From Methanocorpusculum sp. (GTDB taxonomy: Archaea; Halobacteriota; Methanomicrobia; Methanomicrobiales; Methanocorpusculaceae), in contig JAFOFB010000013.1 of assembly GCA_017387505.1 (NCBI GenBank), positions 1 to 40,057 of the forward strand: a stretch of DNA of 40,057 nucleotides, written 5' to 3'. A program made the translations under genes and the position numbers. How positions within the stretch are numbered: position 1 is the stretch's first letter; every line of letters begins with the position of its first letter. This document shows positions 16,172-25,452 of the stretch, one piece after another. The notes under the pieces are model-generated. The model ran no database searches and was not told the DNA's origin. It was given only the letters and a program-made list of their open reading frames with translations.

Positions 16172-16620
16172 TTGCGGGACGGGCAAGATTCCGCTACATA
16201 AAAAAACTCCAGCGGGCTGCAGGATACCGCTTGCCGGATGCGGCATTCCATCCTGCAAACCTTGAAGCAATCACAGGTTCGATGAATATCGACGGCCTGG
16301 ATCCCGGGACACGCGACCAGGTTATGCGGTTCTTCAAGGACTTTCTGGACTGTAAATGCCGTGATTCACCTCTTTGCGGATGTCCGGAGAGAAAGTTTGT
16401 CGTCTGCCTCTTAGAGCTTCGCGAGCTTGGCCTAAACCACAAAGAGATTTCCCGCCATTTAATCGATGAGTATGGAATCGAACTGTTCCCGGCAGATATC
16501 CTAAGCTTCCTGGAAGATTCAGTCCACCTGCTCGAGGCTGTCAGAAGCGTTGCAGACTTAGCAGGCGAAGAGGAGCTTGTTAAAAAAACAGACAGACATA
16601 TCAGGGAAATTTCCCGATAA
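16168..16620 (+). CDS. Cys-cluster protein, DUF5814-like C-terminal region
   Basis: A 150-residue protein starting with GTG 16168, whose last two bases plus A form the upstream stop. Residues 62-72 hold CKCRDSPLCGC (CXCX5CXC), with Cys80 close by: a probable zinc or iron-sulfur site. The following helix pair (LLELRELGLNHKEISRHLIDEYG...FPADILSFLEDSVHLLEAV) resembles a segment seen at the end of some archaeal helicase-like proteins (DUF5814). Here it stands alone without a helicase, so the function is unknown; a nucleic-acid or protein adaptor is possible. The basic N-terminus (RARFRYIKKLQR) fits nucleic-acid binding. Confidence 0.65.
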   Translation: MIAGRARFRYIKKLQRAAGYRLPDAAFHPANLEAITGSMNIDGLDPGTRDQVMRFFKDFLDCKCRDSPLCGCPERKFVVCLLELRELGLNHKEISRHLIDEYGIELFPADILSFLEDSVHLLEAVRSVADLAGEEELVKKTDRHIREISR

Positions 16621-16641
16621 TCTTTTTTAAAAAAATAGATT
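16621..16641. terminator. Bidirectional T/A tract between convergent genes
   Basis: The 21-base gap has T6 (16623-16628) followed directly by A7 (16629-16635), giving T tracts on both strands for the convergent genes. Confidence 0.55.
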
Positions 16642-18321
16642 TTATTCGTCAGATGACTCTAAGACTTTGTAGTCTTTCTTGTTCATCTTGGTTCTCGGCA
16701 TCTCTTTGAGGACAGCAACAGCAAACGGACAGCTCCAGTGGTTTAAGTTTGCCTTTGCGTAAGTCATAATCTCATCCTTTGCTGTCTCTTCATCCGCCTT
16801 TGGGTCAGCAAGAGTTACGTAGAGCTTAATTTTCTTGTCAGTCTTCCAGGGGACTGCTACAGCACAGGCTTCTGAGATTGCCGGGCACTTCTCCATTGTG
16901 TTTTCGATGATGGTCGGATAAACATTATATCCGTTGACTTTGACCATTCTCTTGTATCTTGATTTGAAGATGATGTTTCTGCCCTCATCAAAGGTTACAA
17001 TATCTCCTGTGTGAAGCCAGACTCTTCCATCCTTATGGAGGCGCATCACGTCAGCGGTTGCCTGTTCATTCTTGTAGTATCCAGACATAATCGACCCGCC
17101 TAAGAGACAGAGTTCTCCTTCTTCGTTATCTGGAATAACTTTGGTTGTTCCAGGTTCAACCAGGCACATCTCAAGGCCGTTGACAGGTTTTCCAACACAT
17201 CCCTCCGGGATGTCATCTCTGTCTTCGTCAACTAAGATACATGCTCCGCCGCACTCGGTTAAACCGTATCATGGAAGGAAAGAGGCCCATCCGTTCTTGC
17301 GTTCGAGAATCTCGTTGTATCTGTCAACTAAATCAGAAGATACAAGATCTCCGCCGCAGACAATGTGCTCAATAAAGGAAAGGTCATGTCCTTTTAAGAT
17401 TGGATACATACGCTCGTACATGGCCGGAACTCCTGCCAGGATTTCGATTTTCTCTTTTAAGACCTGGTTTGCACAGTCCTTCGGGACAAATCTTGGAGCT
17501 AAAACCATTCTCATACCGCATGAAAGCGGGGCATGGATACAGATGGCAAGACCAAATGCATGGAAGACAGGAAGCACTGTAAGGAATGCTCCGTTTTCAT
17601 GACAGCGTCCTTCGACCTTCTGCATAATAAGAGCAGATGTTGTAATGTTGAATGCTCCGTTGGAGAGAAGAACACCTTTTGCATCTCCTGTCGTTCCTCC
17701 GGTGTACATCACAGCCGCAGTATCATCATACTGCATGGTGTCTTTTGGAAGCGGAGTTTTTGACTTATATCCGTCTTCTACAATGTCCTCATAGAGGAGA
17801 ACGTCAGACGCACGTTTTGCGTTTCTGACTGTTCTGTTGTAGACAGTCTTCATAATAAAGCCCTTGGGGCTTTTCGGGAAGAATAAAGGAGTTTTGCAGC
17901 GGATGATTTTTGCGCCGAGTCCTTCTGCGAATCCTTCGTTGAGTTCGAAGGTCAGAACAACTTTGCTGTCGCAGAGGCGGACGGCGTCTTTGATTTCCTT
18001 CTCAGTTGAAAGCGGGTGTACAAGGTTGCATATTGCGCCAAGTCTGTTTACAGCATAGACAGCAACCACGCACTGCGGCATGTTTGGAAGACAAATTGTC
18101 ACAAAATCTCCCTTCTTTACGCCAAGATTTACAAGCCCTGCGGCAAATGCATGGACATCATCCATCAGTTTTCCATATGAAATTCTGTTTCCGAAGTAGA
18201 GGATTGCTTCTGCGTCTCTTCCGACACGTGAGTATCCGTACTCGAACATGGAGAAAAGAGATCGCTGGATGTCTGCCGGGTAAGAGAGGCCGGTAATACA
18301 TTGTGCGGGATTTTGTGACAT
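16642..18321 (-). pseudogene. Acyl-CoA synthetase-like AMP ligase interrupted by one in-frame TGA
   Basis: A 560-codon frame closely related to the intact neighbour at 18590-20278. Residues 1-350 end ...NGWASFLP, then TGA (complement of 17269-17271). The same frame continues as YGLTE... through to the identical tail PRTKMNKKDYKVLESSDE. The neighbour has GGA (Gly354 of GYGLTE) at this point, so one G-to-T change explains the break; no frameshift is needed. The ATP loop YTGGTTGDAKG, HTGDIVT and the C-terminal Lys region are kept. The stop falls in the A5 core motif, so the 350-residue product should be inactive. Recent loss, a sequencing error, or rare readthrough are the options. Selenocysteine is unlikely because the aligned residue is Gly. 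Confidence 0.85.
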
Positions 18322-18589
18322 AATTATTATTTGTGTTCGTTAGTTGGGAATAAATACCCTGCCGTCAAGGATATGCGCTAATTGACGAAGAAATGTGTGC
18401 AAAATCCTGTGTTTCCGACCACAAGTTTCAGATGCAAAGTGTGTTTGTTTCGACATGAGGCGAAGGCAGATTCGCCAGAATATCAGACACTTTATGAAAT
18501 TATGACCTGCATGACCTACAAATCATCAGGCTGTGTTTGATGTGCGTAAATGATTCGGCTGTATATTTATGCCGCGCAGAAAAAAAGGG
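18322..18589 (-). promoter_or_regulatory. Upstream region of broken AMP ligase with three conserved boxes
   Basis: No gene is visible in these 268 bases. A TATA box (complement of GAATAAATA, 18348-18356) lies 27-35 bases before the start. Box 1 TGCGCTAATTGACGAA (18374-18389), box 2 TTCGACATGAGGCGAA (18449-18464) and box 3 GACACTTTATGAAAT (18486-18500) recur at nearly the same distances upstream of the paralog at 20278. Sequence between the boxes has diverged, so they are probably regulatory sites. T7 (minus strand) at 18580-18586 is a likely terminator of the upstream gene. Confidence 0.65.
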
Positions 18590-20278
18590 TTATTCATCAG
18601 ATGATTCTAAGACTTTGTAGTCTTTCTTGTTCATCTTGGTTCTTGGCATCTCTTTGAGTACAGCGACAGCAAACGGACAGCTCCAGTGGTCAAGGTTTGC
18701 TTTTGCGTAGGCCATAATCTCTTCCTTTGCTTTCTCTTCGTCTGCGTTTTTGTCCTTTAAGGTTACATAGAGCTTAATCTTCTTGTCAGTCTTCCAGGGG
18801 GCAGCTACAGCGCAGGCCTCGGATACTGCCGGGCAGTGTTCCATTGTGTTTTCGATGATTGTCGGGTAAACGTTGTATCCATTTACTTTGACCATTCTCT
18901 TGTATCTGGATTTGAAGATGATGTTTCTGTCTTCATCAAGAGTTACAATGTCTCCGGTGTGCAGCCAGACTTTTCCGTCCTTGTGGTGGCGCATGACGTC
19001 AGCGGTTGCTTTTTCGTTTTTGTAGTATCCGCCCATAAGTGAGCGTCCAAAGAAACAAAGTTCTCCTTCCTCGGTTTCAGGGATGACTTTGGTTGTTCCA
19101 GGCTCTACGATGCACATCTCAAGACCGGTAAGCGGTTTTCCAAGTGCGCCTTCCTGGAGTTCAATATCACTTCTGGATGCAAGACATACCGGGCCGCATG
19201 CTTCGGTTAAACCGTATCCCGGGAGGAATGATGCTCCGCCGTTACCACTGTCTAAGATTTCGTTGTATCTTTTCATGAGGTTGGATGATACAAGATCTCC
19301 TCCGGCTACTGCGTGGACGACAAAGGAGAGGTCCTTTCCTTTAAGAAGAGGATACATACGCTCGTACATTGCAGGAACTCCTGCTATGATTTCGATTTTT
19401 TCTTTTAAGATGAGTTTTGCGCAGTTCTTCGTGTCAAACTTTGGAGATAATATCATACGCATTCCGCATGATAACGGGGCATGAACGCTTGCAACCATTC
19501 CAAATGCGTGGAATACCGGAAGGATAGAGAGGAACGCTCCGCCTTCGTGACACTGGTTTTCGATTTTCATCTTGACAAGGCTTGAGGTTGTAACGTTGAA
19601 TGCTTCGTTTGTGAGAATTACTCCTTTTGACTCTCCTGTTGTTCCTCCGGTGTACATGAGAGCTGCGGTGTCAGTGATTTTTACGGTGTTTTTCGGAAGC
19701 GTTTTTTTGGAGAGTGATTTTCTGCCTGATGACATGAGGGAGTTCCAGAGTACAACTCCATCAACGCGTTTTGCTTTTCTGACTGAGATGTTGTACGCGG
19801 TTTTCATGATGAGTCCCTTTGGATTTTTCGGGAAGTACTCAGGGGTTTTACAGCGGATGATTGTTTTGCAGATGCCTTCGAAGTATCCTTCATTTAGTTC
19901 GAAGGTGAATGCAAAGTTGCTTTCCGTTAATTTTACTGCTTTTTCTATCTCGTTTTTTGTGGAGAGCGGGTGTACGAGGTTGCAGACAGCTCCAATTCTG
20001 TTTACTGCGTAGAGGGCGATTACACACTGCGGGATGTTTGGAAGGCAGATGGTTACAAAGTCTCCTTTTTTAACTCCGAGCTCAAGAAGCCCTGCGGCAC
20101 ATGCATGTATGTCATCCATGAGCTGCCCGTAGGTTACTTTTCTTGAGAAGTACTTGTATGCTTCGGCATCTTTTCCAACGCGCGACATTCCGTATTCGAA
20201 CATGCTGTAGAGTGAGTGCTGTATGTGGTCCGGGTAGGATAATCCGCGGATTAATGGTTTATGTGATGTTGAAGACAT
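18590..20278 (-). CDS. Acyl-CoA synthetase / AMP-dependent ligase (ANL superfamily)
   Basis: Intact 562-residue enzyme predicted to activate a carboxylic acid as acyl-adenylate and transfer it to CoA or another thiol. The ATP P-loop YTGGTTGESKG is at 209-219, GYGLTEACG at 354-362, TGD at 441-443, the hinge region RMVKVNGYNVYP after Arg460, and the likely catalytic Lys in the tail PRTKMNKKDYK. It has no extra carrier or transmembrane domains. Chain length and substrate cannot be read; fatty or aromatic acids are both possible, and methanogens often use such enzymes for assimilating acids from the medium. Its tandem copy downstream is broken. Each copy has its own TATA box and shared upstream boxes, suggesting independent but similar regulation. 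Confidence 0.9.
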   Translation of the reverse strand: MSSTSHKPLIRGLSYPDHIQHSLYSMFEYGMSRVGKDAEAYKYFSRKVTYGQLMDDIHACAAGLLELGVKKGDFVTICLPNIPQCVIALYAVNRIGAVCNLVHPLSTKNEIEKAVKLTESNFAFTFELNEGYFEGICKTIIRCKTPEYFPKNPKGLIMKTAYNISVRKAKRVDGVVLWNSLMSSGRKSLSKKTLPKNTVKITDTAALMYTGGTTGESKGVILTNEAFNVTTSSLVKMKIENQCHEGGAFLSILPVFHAFGMVASVHAPLSCGMRMILSPKFDTKNCAKLILKEKIEIIAGVPAMYERMYPLLKGKDLSFVVHAVAGGDLVSSNLMKRYNEILDSGNGGASFLPGYGLTEACGPVCLASRSDIELQEGALGKPLTGLEMCIVEPGTTKVIPETEEGELCFFGRSLMGGYYKNEKATADVMRHHKDGKVWLHTGDIVTLDEDRNIIFKSRYKRMVKVNGYNVYPTIIENTMEHCPAVSEACAVAAPWKTDKKIKLYVTLKDKNADEEKAKEEIMAYAKANLDHWSCPFAVAVLKEMPRTKMNKKDYKVLESSDE

Positions 20279-20623
20279 ATTTCTAAAAAGTGTTCGATAG
20301 TTTTGTTAAATAGTCTTTCGGAGGATGTTTGCGCTAATTGACGAATTGGTGTGGTTTATTTGGTTATTTTGAGGTTTTTATGTGTGTGTTTTTTGGGGTT
20401 TTGTTCGACATGAGGCGAATATGGTTCTTTAAGCATATTTGACACTTTTTGAAAATGTGGTTAATATTGGGTTTTTCTGGATGTATGTTGAACACTTTTT
20501 GGACATATGTTTTGTAGCAAATGGGTTATTTTACACAACGCGCACATGTGTTCGAGATTGTGATATGTGACTGGCAGACTGCATACCGTCACCTTCTACA
20601 AAAATATTGAATCTAAAAAAAGT
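20279..20623 (-). promoter_or_regulatory. Upstream region of intact AMP ligase with conserved boxes; no gene in 345 bases
   Basis: A TATA box (complement of TTAAATAG, 20306-20313) lies 28-35 bases before the start. Box 1 (20330-20345) and box 2 (20404-20419) are each identical over 16 bases to those upstream of the paralog, and box 3 GACACTTTTTGAAAAT (20441-20456) is similar. A further AACACTTTTTGGACAT at about 20491-20506 looks like another copy of box 3. T7 on the minus strand (20615-20621) probably terminates the his transcript. No ORF here looks real. Confidence 0.65.
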
Positions 20624-21205
20624 TTAGAGGGTTCCCTTTGTGCTCGGGATGTTAGAACATCCTTCGCGTACAGTAAGGGCTTTGCCTAAAGCAACTCCGA
20701 AGGCTTTGAAGATTGCCTCACACTTATGGTGATCATTTACACCGGTGAAGATGATATGAGCAGTAATTCCTGCGTGGATGCAGAAACTGTAGAAGAAGTG
20801 CTCGAATAAGTCGTTTGGAATGCCTCCTGTCATAATTCCGGTAAATGCCCCGTCCATTACAAGATATCCGCGGCCTCCGACATCCAAAGCAACAGTTGCC
20901 CGTGCCTCGTCCATCGGAATAATCACATCAGCAAAACGGGTAATGCCTGCACCGTTTCCAACAGCCTGCTTTACAGCATCGCCTAACAGAATTCCGATAT
21001 CCTCTACTGTGTGGTGACAGTCAACCTCTAAATCCCCCTTTGCATCAACCGTGAGGGAGAATCCCCCGTGCTTTGCGAAAGCATGAAGCATATGGTCAAG
21101 GAAACCGATTCTGGTGGAGATGGAAACCTCTCCTCTCACATCCGGATTGAAAGTGATTGAAATTTGTGTCTCTGTTGTCTCTCTTGTAAGTTCAGCAGTT
21201 CTCAT
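20624..21205 (-). CDS. hisB: Imidazoleglycerol-phosphate dehydratase
   Basis: Sixth step of histidine synthesis, converting imidazoleglycerol phosphate to imidazole-acetol phosphate at a di-manganese site. The 193-residue single-domain form has [11 protein letters not shown] (36-46), the metal motif HHTVED at 64-69 and the second [14 protein letters not shown] near 156-169. There is no fused histidinol-phosphatase. It overlaps hisA by 14 bases and is the last gene of mat-hisG-hisA-hisB. Confidence 0.96.
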   Translation of the reverse strand: MRTAELTRETTETQISITFNPDVRGEVSISTRIGFLDHMLHAFAKHGGFSLTVDAKGDLEVDCHHTVEDIGILLGDAVKQAVGNGAGITRFADVIIPMDEARATVALDVGGRGYLVMDGAFTGIMTGGIPNDLFEHFFYSFCIHAGITAHIIFTGVNDHHKCEAIFKAFGVALGKALTVREGCSNIPSTKGTL

Positions 21206-21911
21206 TATTTGCCTCCAATGCCTCTTTTAAGGAAATTTTTCCGCTGTACAGGGCAGAACCTAAAATACATCCGCCGGCTCCAAGTTCTTTTACAGCACAG
21301 ACATCAGCCTTCGAAGAGACCCCGCCTGATACAAGAACAGGGATTGAAACCGCATCAATCAAGCGTGCGATAGGTTCAGTCTGGATGCCTGCCTGTTTTC
21401 CCTCCACATCGATGTTCGTGTAGAGAAGCGAACCGGCTCCAAGCTCTTCGAAGCGTTTCGACCAGGAAATATAATCGCCGGCATCAGCAGTCCACCCTTC
21501 AACAGAAACTGAACTGCCTCTTGCATCAACTCCGGCACAGATTTTATCCGAACCGAACTCCTCTGCAAGAACTGAAACTGCCTTGGGTTCGCGGACTGCA
21601 AACGTACTGATGATAATCCTGTCAACACCAAGGTCAAGCCAGCCGCGTGCATCGTCTAAGGATCGGATTCCTCCTCCAACTTCCACGAAGACATCAGTCT
21701 CGCGGATGACCTCGCGGATGCAGGAGACATTCTCAGCACTCGCTGAAAATGCTCCATCCAGGTTTACGACGTGGAGAGCATCTGCTCCCTGCTCTATCCA
21801 GCGAAGAGCATTCTCAAGCGGCTTGCCGTAAACTGTTGCCGTCGATTTGTCTCCGCCGACTAACTGAACGCAGTTTCCGCCTAAGATGTCTACTGCCGGC
21901 AGAATCTGCAT
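21192..21911 (-). CDS. hisA: Phosphoribosylformimino-5-aminoimidazole carboxamide ribotide isomerase
   Basis: TIM-barrel isomerase of histidine biosynthesis, 239 residues. [13 protein letters not shown] (5-17) holds the first catalytic Asp8. [18 protein letters not shown] and [10 protein letters not shown] are the phosphate-binding half-barrel repeats, and the [19 protein letters not shown] tail fits HisA. The product set of the cluster (HisG, HisA, HisB) is partial, so the other his genes lie elsewhere. It overlaps hisG by one base and hisB by 14. Confidence 0.94.
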   Translation of the reverse strand: MQILPAVDILGGNCVQLVGGDKSTATVYGKPLENALRWIEQGADALHVVNLDGAFSASAENVSCIREVIRETDVFVEVGGGIRSLDDARGWLDLGVDRIIISTFAVREPKAVSVLAEEFGSDKICAGVDARGSSVSVEGWTADAGDYISWSKRFEELGAGSLLYTNIDVEGKQAGIQTEPIARLIDAVSIPVLVSGGVSSKADVCAVKELGAGGCILGSALYSGKISLKEALEANNENC

Positions 21912-22771
21912 CAGCGAACCATCCGGGTGATGTCGAGTACTAAGATGTCGCGTGCACCGGCATTCTTGAGCTGGTTGATGAGCTGATAAACGCGGTCGGA
22001 GGAGACCACTGCGTGGAGGGACACCGAGGTTGAGCCTGCGATATCCATCACAGTCGGACCTCCAAGACCCGGGATTAACTGCTTAATTGCATCGAGTTTC
22101 TCACGCTCAACGTTGAGCATCAGATAGCACATGCCGGATGCCGCCATAACACTTTCGAATGCGAGAAGAATCTCATCAATCTTCTCACGCTTCGATGTGA
22201 GTGACTCGTGGTTTGCGATAACGTGCGTGGTGCTAGCTAATACTTCCGAGATGATTCTAAGCTTGTTAATTTCAAGAGTTGTTCCAGACGATGTAAGGTC
22301 AGCGATTGCGTCAGCTACGCCAAGCTGCGGCGCTGCTTCACATGCTCCGGCAACTTCAACGATTGTTACATCAACGCCTGCTGCTTTGAAGAAGTCCTCA
22401 CAGATGTTCGGGAACTCGGTTGCAATCCGCATACCTTTCATGTCGGAAACTTCGCGGACTGCTGATGCCTCAGGGACAGCCAGGACTAAGCGTGCTCCGC
22501 CGAACTTTAAATCTAAGATAGGCTCGACATCTGCTCTTCTCTCGGCAATCATGTCAAGACCGGTGATTCCAATATCAGCAACCCCTTTTGCCACATACTC
22601 CGGGATATCAATCGGACGGACGAAGAGGATTTCGATGTTCGGGTCAACGGTTTTTGCCACAAGCTGACGGGAAGCCGTCATCTTTACGTGGATTCCGGCT
22701 TTCGTCATTAAGTCATTGATTGGCTCGGCAATTCTTCCCTTGTTCGGGATTGCAAGACGTACTTTTGTCAT
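21911..22771 (-). CDS. hisG: ATP phosphoribosyltransferase, long form
   Basis: Commits ATP and PRPP to histidine synthesis. At 286 residues it is the long HisG form with its own C-terminal regulatory domain, so no HisZ is needed. The N-terminus is VRLAIPNKGRI, DIGITGLDMIAE marks the first catalytic lobe, and the PRPP loop is in VADAIADLTSSGTTL. The last 70 residues (SHLE-type ferredoxin-like region, LNVEREKLDAIKQLIPGLGGPTV) should bind histidine for feedback. It starts 1 base after the mat stop. Confidence 0.95.
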   Translation of the reverse strand: MTKVRLAIPNKGRIAEPINDLMTKAGIHVKMTASRQLVAKTVDPNIEILFVRPIDIPEYVAKGVADIGITGLDMIAERRADVEPILDLKFGGARLVLAVPEASAVREVSDMKGMRIATEFPNICEDFFKAAGVDVTIVEVAGACEAAPQLGVADAIADLTSSGTTLEINKLRIISEVLASTTHVIANHESLTSKREKIDEILLAFESVMAASGMCYLMLNVEREKLDAIKQLIPGLGGPTVMDIAGSTSVSLHAVVSSDRVYQLINQLKNAGARDILVLDITRMVR

Positions 22772-22772
22772 T

Positions 22773-23990
22773 TTAGAAGGTCTTTAAGGTACCGTCGATG
22801 ACGAGTTTGGTGATGTCGGTGATGGACTCGAGGCGTTTGTCAACAATCTCCTCGATTTCAGGTGCGAAGTCTTTGTAGGAGTATCCGCGTTTGGTGATGC
22901 ACTGAACGCTTGCTACGTGCGGATGGTCAATCGGGTGTCCGATCTGGGAGAGGAGTCTGACATACATCTCAGATACTCCGTCAACCTTCTGACAGCACTC
23001 CTTTGCAATCTCGGTTGCGAGCAGGTTGTAGATTTTTCCGATGTGGTTGATCGGGTTCTTACCGGAGGTTGCCTCCATAGACATAGGTCTGTTTGGAGTG
23101 ATAAGTCCATTACAGCGGTTTCCGCGTCCGACAGATCCGTCGTCTCCCATCTCTGCTGAGGTTCCGTTAACGGTTAAGAAGACAGACTGACGGTTCTTCT
23201 TGATGACGTCTGCGGTGTTTACTGCAATCTTGACCTTTCTGTGAGTGAACTGCTTTGCAACGCGGGTGAACTCTTCGACCATCTTTTCCTTGGTCTCGAT
23301 GTAGTCTTCAATTCCGGAGCAGTAACGATCAACCATAGCTGCGGCAACAGTGATGTTGACAGTATTGATTTCGCGCATACCCATGAGTTTGATATCGTAA
23401 CCGAGTGCCGGGTTCTTCGGGCGGAACTCTTCTGCGATAAACTTGTCAAGACCTAAGATAATCTGTTCAGTCTCGGAGCACGGAGCGTGACCAACACCAA
23501 AGGAAGTGTCGTTTGCTCTCGGGATGGTGGTGTGTCCCTTTCTGGTGTTGAAGACATCACAAAGGTCAGTAGAACCGGTTCCCATACGACAGTCGATGAT
23601 GACATCGTTTTCCATGTTGAAGGTCGGCATGGTCTCCTTTAAGTAGTCACGTGCTGCTTTTACAGCGATTGCATCGGTTGCAAATGTCTTGTTTCCGAAT
23701 TTACGGGTTGCACGTCCGGTTAAGAGGAAGTAAATCGGCTTGATGATTTTTCCTCCTCCAAAGGCAGGTGCGGACTCTCCTGCAACAACTTCTCCCTGAT
23801 CGGTATTGTGGTGGAGAACTCCTCCGTCGCACTCTTCCATATATTCTTTGCAGAGTGCACGAGAGATTGCTTCTGCAACTCCATCGGCTAAACTGTCCGG
23901 GTGTCCGATACATTTGCGTTCGACAAGTTCGACACGCTGTTTTTCAATCGGACTCTGGACAAGATGAGAGACGTTAATATTTCTCTTCAT
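22773..23990 (-). CDS. mat: Archaeal-type S-adenosylmethionine synthetase
   Basis: Makes S-adenosylmethionine from methionine and ATP. The 405-residue protein belongs to the archaeal family, not the bacterial Met[22 protein letters not shown] near 25-45, [32 protein letters not shown] and [25 protein letters not shown] 23990 is preferred to TTG 23996 because GTGAT sits 6 bases before it as a Shine-Dalgarno site. A TATA element (24020-24030) lies upstream. The gene heads a unit with hisG, hisA and hisB, which is not an obvious metabolic pairing. Confidence 0.96.
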   Translation of the reverse strand: MKRNINVSHLVQSPIEKQRVELVERKCIGHPDSLADGVAEAISRALCKEYMEECDGGVLHHNTDQGEVVAGESAPAFGGGKIIKPIYFLLTGRATRKFGNKTFATDAIAVKAARDYLKETMPTFNMENDVIIDCRMGTGSTDLCDVFNTRKGHTTIPRANDTSFGVGHAPCSETEQIILGLDKFIAEEFRPKNPALGYDIKLMGMREINTVNITVAAAMVDRYCSGIEDYIETKEKMVEEFTRVAKQFTHRKVKIAVNTADVIKKNRQSVFLTVNGTSAEMGDDGSVGRGNRCNGLITPNRPMSMEATSGKNPINHIGKIYNLLATEIAKECCQKVDGVSEMYVRLLSQIGHPIDHPHVASVQCITKRGYSYKDFAPEIEEIVDKRLESITDITKLVIDGTLKTF

Positions 23991-24000
23991 TTTCAATCAC

Positions 24001-24035
24001 TTTACAATATTCTGATTTTGTAATATAAAAGGCTT
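24001..24035 (-). promoter_or_regulatory. Promoter of mat-his unit
   Basis: CCTTTTATATTAC on the minus strand (about 24020-24032) is a strong box A roughly 30-40 bases before ATG 23990, leaving a short leader that includes the GTGAT ribosome-binding site. Confidence 0.55.
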
Positions 24036-24068
24036 TGTCTTGGTTTTTGCAGAAAATTGAAGTGGTGT

Positions 24069-24075
24069 AAAAAAA
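24069..24075 (-). terminator. T7 tract after methyltransferase gene
   Basis: A run of A on the + strand, hence T on the minus strand, 12-18 bases after the stop of the isoprenylcysteine methyltransferase-like gene. It separates it from the mat promoter. Confidence 0.45.
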
Positions 24076-24086
24076 GACGGGCAAAA

Positions 24087-24755
24087 TCACCACAGAAAGG
24101 GTATAATTCTATATCGAACACGCTTTTTGTACTCTAAATATCCATGAAGTTCATTATCGAGAACTTTTTCTTCATAGATGATGCGCACAATTATTACAAT
24201 CGGATAAAGCAGGAACACAAAAAACGCATACCATGAACCAAGGATTAGCGGAATTGACAAAAACATAAGAATTGTTGCTGCATACATAGGGTGTCTGATA
24301 ATCCCGTAAAGCCCGGTATCGACTACTTTCTGTCCCTCCTGTACGCTAATCGTACGGGAAAGGTATGCATTTTCTCTCATCACTTCAGCATACAATCCGT
24401 ATGAAATAAGGAAAAGAACAGATGCGGTAATTACAATCCATGCAGGAACTATAGACCAGCTAAACCTGCAGTCCAGACCTGCGATTACAAACCCTGCGGT
24501 AAAAATCATAGCCGAGGCGAACACAACACCTTTCTGTGTTACTGCTTTCTCTTTTGAATCAAGACGCTTTTGAAGAAGCTTTGGTGACTTTACGAAAAGA
24601 ATCCCTCCTAAAACAAGCATCGGGATGAACAGAAGACCGCAAAGCAGAACGCCTCCGAAGTAGAATGTGCCGGCAGGCAGGAAAACAAGAACTCCGATAA
24701 GGATTATTCCGGCGATGAATTTGAAAATAGCCTGAAAAAGAAGTTTGGAATCCAT
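24087..24755 (-). CDS. Isoprenylcysteine carboxyl methyltransferase-like membrane protein
   Basis: A 222-residue membrane protein with about five to six hydrophobic segments. The C-terminal signature GIIRHPMYAATIL, then EEKVLDNELHGYLEYKKRVRYRIIPFLW, is that of the ICMT/phospholipid methyltransferase-like superfamily. His in RHP and the Glu pair later contribute to S-adenosylmethionine binding in known members. Archaea lack prenylated CaaX proteins of the eukaryotic kind, so the true substrate, perhaps a lipid, is unknown. It lies 7 bases after the reductase gene. Confidence 0.8.
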   Translation of the reverse strand: MDSKLLFQAIFKFIAGIILIGVLVFLPAGTFYFGGVLLCGLLFIPMLVLGGILFVKSPKLLQKRLDSKEKAVTQKGVVFASAMIFTAGFVIAGLDCRFSWSIVPAWIVITASVLFLISYGLYAEVMRENAYLSRTISVQEGQKVVDTGLYGIIRHPMYAATILMFLSIPLILGSWYAFFVFLLYPIVIIVRIIYEEKVLDNELHGYLEYKKRVRYRIIPFLW

Positions 24756-24762
24756 TATTGGA

Positions 24763-25440
24763 TTATTCCTTTTTCATCCATGTCAGGAGAATGCCGTCAT
24801 CGATTTTTTCAGCACTCTTTAAAGTCAGACGCGGGAACTCATCAACCTCAGTAAATCCTTCGCCGTCTGCGAAGGTTGGTGAAGTCTTTCCTCCGATGAT
24901 TAAAGCTCCGACATAAATTCTAATCTCATCAAAGAGTCTCTGGCTCATGAATGACCAAAGAATTGTAGATCCTCCTTCGACCATGAGTTGTTTAACACCC
25001 ATCTCCCCTAACATCTCAAGCATCTCGGAAAGGTCAACTCTTGTATCACCTGCTTTAATTACAGTGGTCTTCTCAGAGAGCGCGGCAATTTTCTCCTCTG
25101 GGGCTGCGCGTGATACAACGATTACAACCTCTCCTAAACCCTTCTTGAACATATCAGAATCAAGCGGCATCTCTGCATGAGAATCAACAACAACTCTCAT
25201 AGGGTGAGCAGGCTTTCCTGCCTTGACTCTGGCGTCAGCAAGTTCTTCGCTCTTTAAACGAAGAGATGGGTCATCTGTTTTTACTGTTCCGATTCCTACT
25301 AAAACAGCATCAGACTCTGCACGAAGAGCATCCACGCGGGTAAAATCGTCAGCACCTGAAATCTTGGTCTGCTTGCGAAGAGGGGTTGAAATTTTACCGT
25401 CGGCACTCATTGCCGCGTTAATAATGACGTATGGTTTCAT
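24763..25440 (-). CDS. 2,5-diamino-6-ribosylamino-pyrimidinone 5'-phosphate reductase (archaeal RIB7/ArfC)
   Basis: NADPH-dependent reduction of the ribose side chain in riboflavin and F420 precursor synthesis. The 225-residue protein has the RibD C-domain fold: PYVIINAAMSADGKIS (3-18), RAESDAVLVGIGTVKTDDPSL (40-60), MRVVVDSHAEMP, and QLMVEGGSTILWSF. No deaminase domain is attached, which is the archaeal pattern. It follows the 64-residue protein by 12 bases and precedes the methyltransferase-like gene by 7, so the three are probably one transcript. Confidence 0.92.
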   Translation of the reverse strand: MKPYVIINAAMSADGKISTPLRKQTKISGADDFTRVDALRAESDAVLVGIGTVKTDDPSLRLKSEELADARVKAGKPAHPMRVVVDSHAEMPLDSDMFKKGLGEVVIVVSRAAPEEKIAALSEKTTVIKAGDTRVDLSEMLEMLGEMGVKQLMVEGGSTILWSFMSQRLFDEIRIYVGALIIGGKTSPTFADGEGFTEVDEFPRLTLKSAEKIDDGILLTWMKKE

Positions 25441-25452
25441 AAAAAAGAATTT

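Noticed and set aside
16642-17169. Separate C-terminal AMP-ligase gene starting at 17169
   Set aside because: The same frame continues without a break up to the TGA at 17269, and the fragment begins mid-domain; it is the tail of one broken gene.
17269-17271. TGA read as selenocysteine
   Set aside because: The aligned residue in the intact paralog is glycine, not cysteine, and no selenoprotein machinery is seen in the window.
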